A DNA stretch of 64,000 bases, from positions 1 through 64,000 of the forward strand of contig CAVZKV010000027.1 of the NCBI GenBank assembly GCA_963775835.1. The letters run 5' to 3'. Shown here one piece after another: positions 63,452-64,000 of this stretch. Origin of the DNA: AWTP1-13 sp963775835 (GTDB lineage Bacteria; Pseudomonadota; Alphaproteobacteria; Rhizobiales; Hyphomicrobiaceae). Below the pieces are notes generated by a model that was not told where the DNA came from, did not search any database, and saw only the letters and a program-made list of their open reading frames with translations. A program made the position numbers and the translations under genes. Position 1 is the first letter of the stretch, and each line of letters starts with the position of its first letter.

Positions 63452-64000
63452 TGACGGAGCACCTTTTTGCCGGCCTGAAGGTCATTGACTGTGCCAGCTG
63501 GATTGCGGGACCGGCCGCCGCGACCATTCTTTCCGATTTCGGTGCCGATGTTATCAAGATCGAGCCCCCGGGTGCGGGCGACCCGTGGCGGGCGTCCTCG
63601 CCGGTTCCGGGCAAGACCACCGACTACTATTGGCAGCTGACCTCCCGCAACAAGCGCAGCCTTGCCCTTGACCTGAAGCATGCCGACGGCCTCGCCGTGC
63701 TCTATCGGCTGCTCGCCGCGAGTGATGTCTTTGTCACCAACTTTCCCCTGCCCGTGCGCGAGCGCCTGAAAATCGCGGCCGCGCAGGTGCTGCCACTCAA
63801 CCCGCGCCTGATCTACGCCTCGTTCTCGGCCTACGGCGAAGCGGGTGACGAAGCCGATCGCACCGGGTTCGACTCCACCGCCTACTGGGCGCGAACGGGG
63901 TTGATGGACATGGTACGGGCGACGCTGGATACCGAGCCCGCGCGTTCCGTGCCCGGCATGGGCGATCACCCCAGCGCTACCGCGCTCTATGCCGCCATCG
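63452..64000 (+). CDS. CaiB/BaiF family CoA transferase, 3' truncated by the window edge
   Basis: ATG 63452 starts MTEHLFAGLKVIDCASWIAG; 183 codons are visible before the window ends, about 45% of a normal 400-residue class III CoA transferase. The family features are PAAATILSDFGADVIKIEPP (nucleotide-binding loop), WRASSPVPGKTTDYYWQLTS, NKRSLALDLKHADGL and the region ADRTGFDSTAYWARTGLMDM, where the catalytic Asp is expected. These enzymes move CoA between carboxylic acids in carnitine, oxalate, formate and bile acid metabolism. The substrate is unknown. Confidence 0.9.

Overview
The window looks like a GC-rich alphaproteobacterial chromosome segment, most like the Hyphomicrobiales (Bradyrhizobium type). 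That is an inference from codon use, a DUF6894 small protein, Bug/TctC and maltose-type ABC binding proteins, and the insertion sequence types. No rRNA, tRNA, CRISPR array or replication origin was seen.

Bases 1-17,000 are a decayed, mobile-element-rich zone. It starts inside a LolA-like gene. It then holds scraps of an IS110 transposase and a tyrosine recombinase joined end to end, a class I aminotransferase with one amber codon, two cupin genes whose secretion signals are out of frame, remnants of an ATP-dependent DNA ligase, a methyltransferase, a response regulator and an S41 protease, and frameshifted copies of an ABC substrate-binding protein and an alpha/beta hydrolase. In the middle is a nested transposon: an IS30-family element (11,332-12,791) sits inside the transposase gene of an IS3-family element (10,805-13,718), which itself lies next to the tail of another IS3-type transposase. 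A few small genes look intact (4,794; 5,238; 14,017; 14,809; 15,615).

Bases 17,200-31,000 are intact and mostly read leftward: an L,D-transpeptidase, a small lysine-rich exported protein, a serine beta-lactamase-like hydrolase (rightward), a C26 amidotransferase with a MalY/PatB C-S lyase, a DUF1501/DUF1800 pair, and a tightly coupled five-gene operon: a GldA-type ATPase, a GldF-type permease, a GldG-type auxiliary protein, a DUF4340 protein and a HupE/UreJ membrane protein. A secreted metallo-beta-lactamase-fold hydrolase lies upstream of it.

Bases 31,600-41,900 hold full-length but frameshifted genes: a cyclase-family hydrolase, a PhoX/DUF839-like protein, a second metallo-beta-lactamase-fold gene, an ECF sigma factor, and all four genes of a sugar-type ABC importer. 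Only the TPR gene and the anti-sigma gene read through. The same style of single-base indel recurs, so either this is a decaying block or the underlying sequence has indel errors.

Bases 42,200-64,000 are mostly intact metabolic and regulatory genes: an ATP-grasp ligase, an NHL-repeat protein, a GST, a LysR regulator with a divergent small gene, a VOC protein, alpha/beta hydrolases, an Asp/Glu racemase-fold protein, an enoyl-CoA hydratase divergent from a TetR regulator, a DUF2235 hydrolase convergent with a 1062-residue zinc ribbon-cyclase-AAA-TPR protein, an SGNH hydrolase, a ChaA-type antiporter, a collapsed RND efflux locus, a TauD-type dioxygenase, a Bug-type binding protein, a sugar isomerase-fold protein and the start of a CaiB-type CoA transferase. 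Short tandem repeats of 14-17 bases occur in three intergenic spaces (35,841; 41,928; 60,211).
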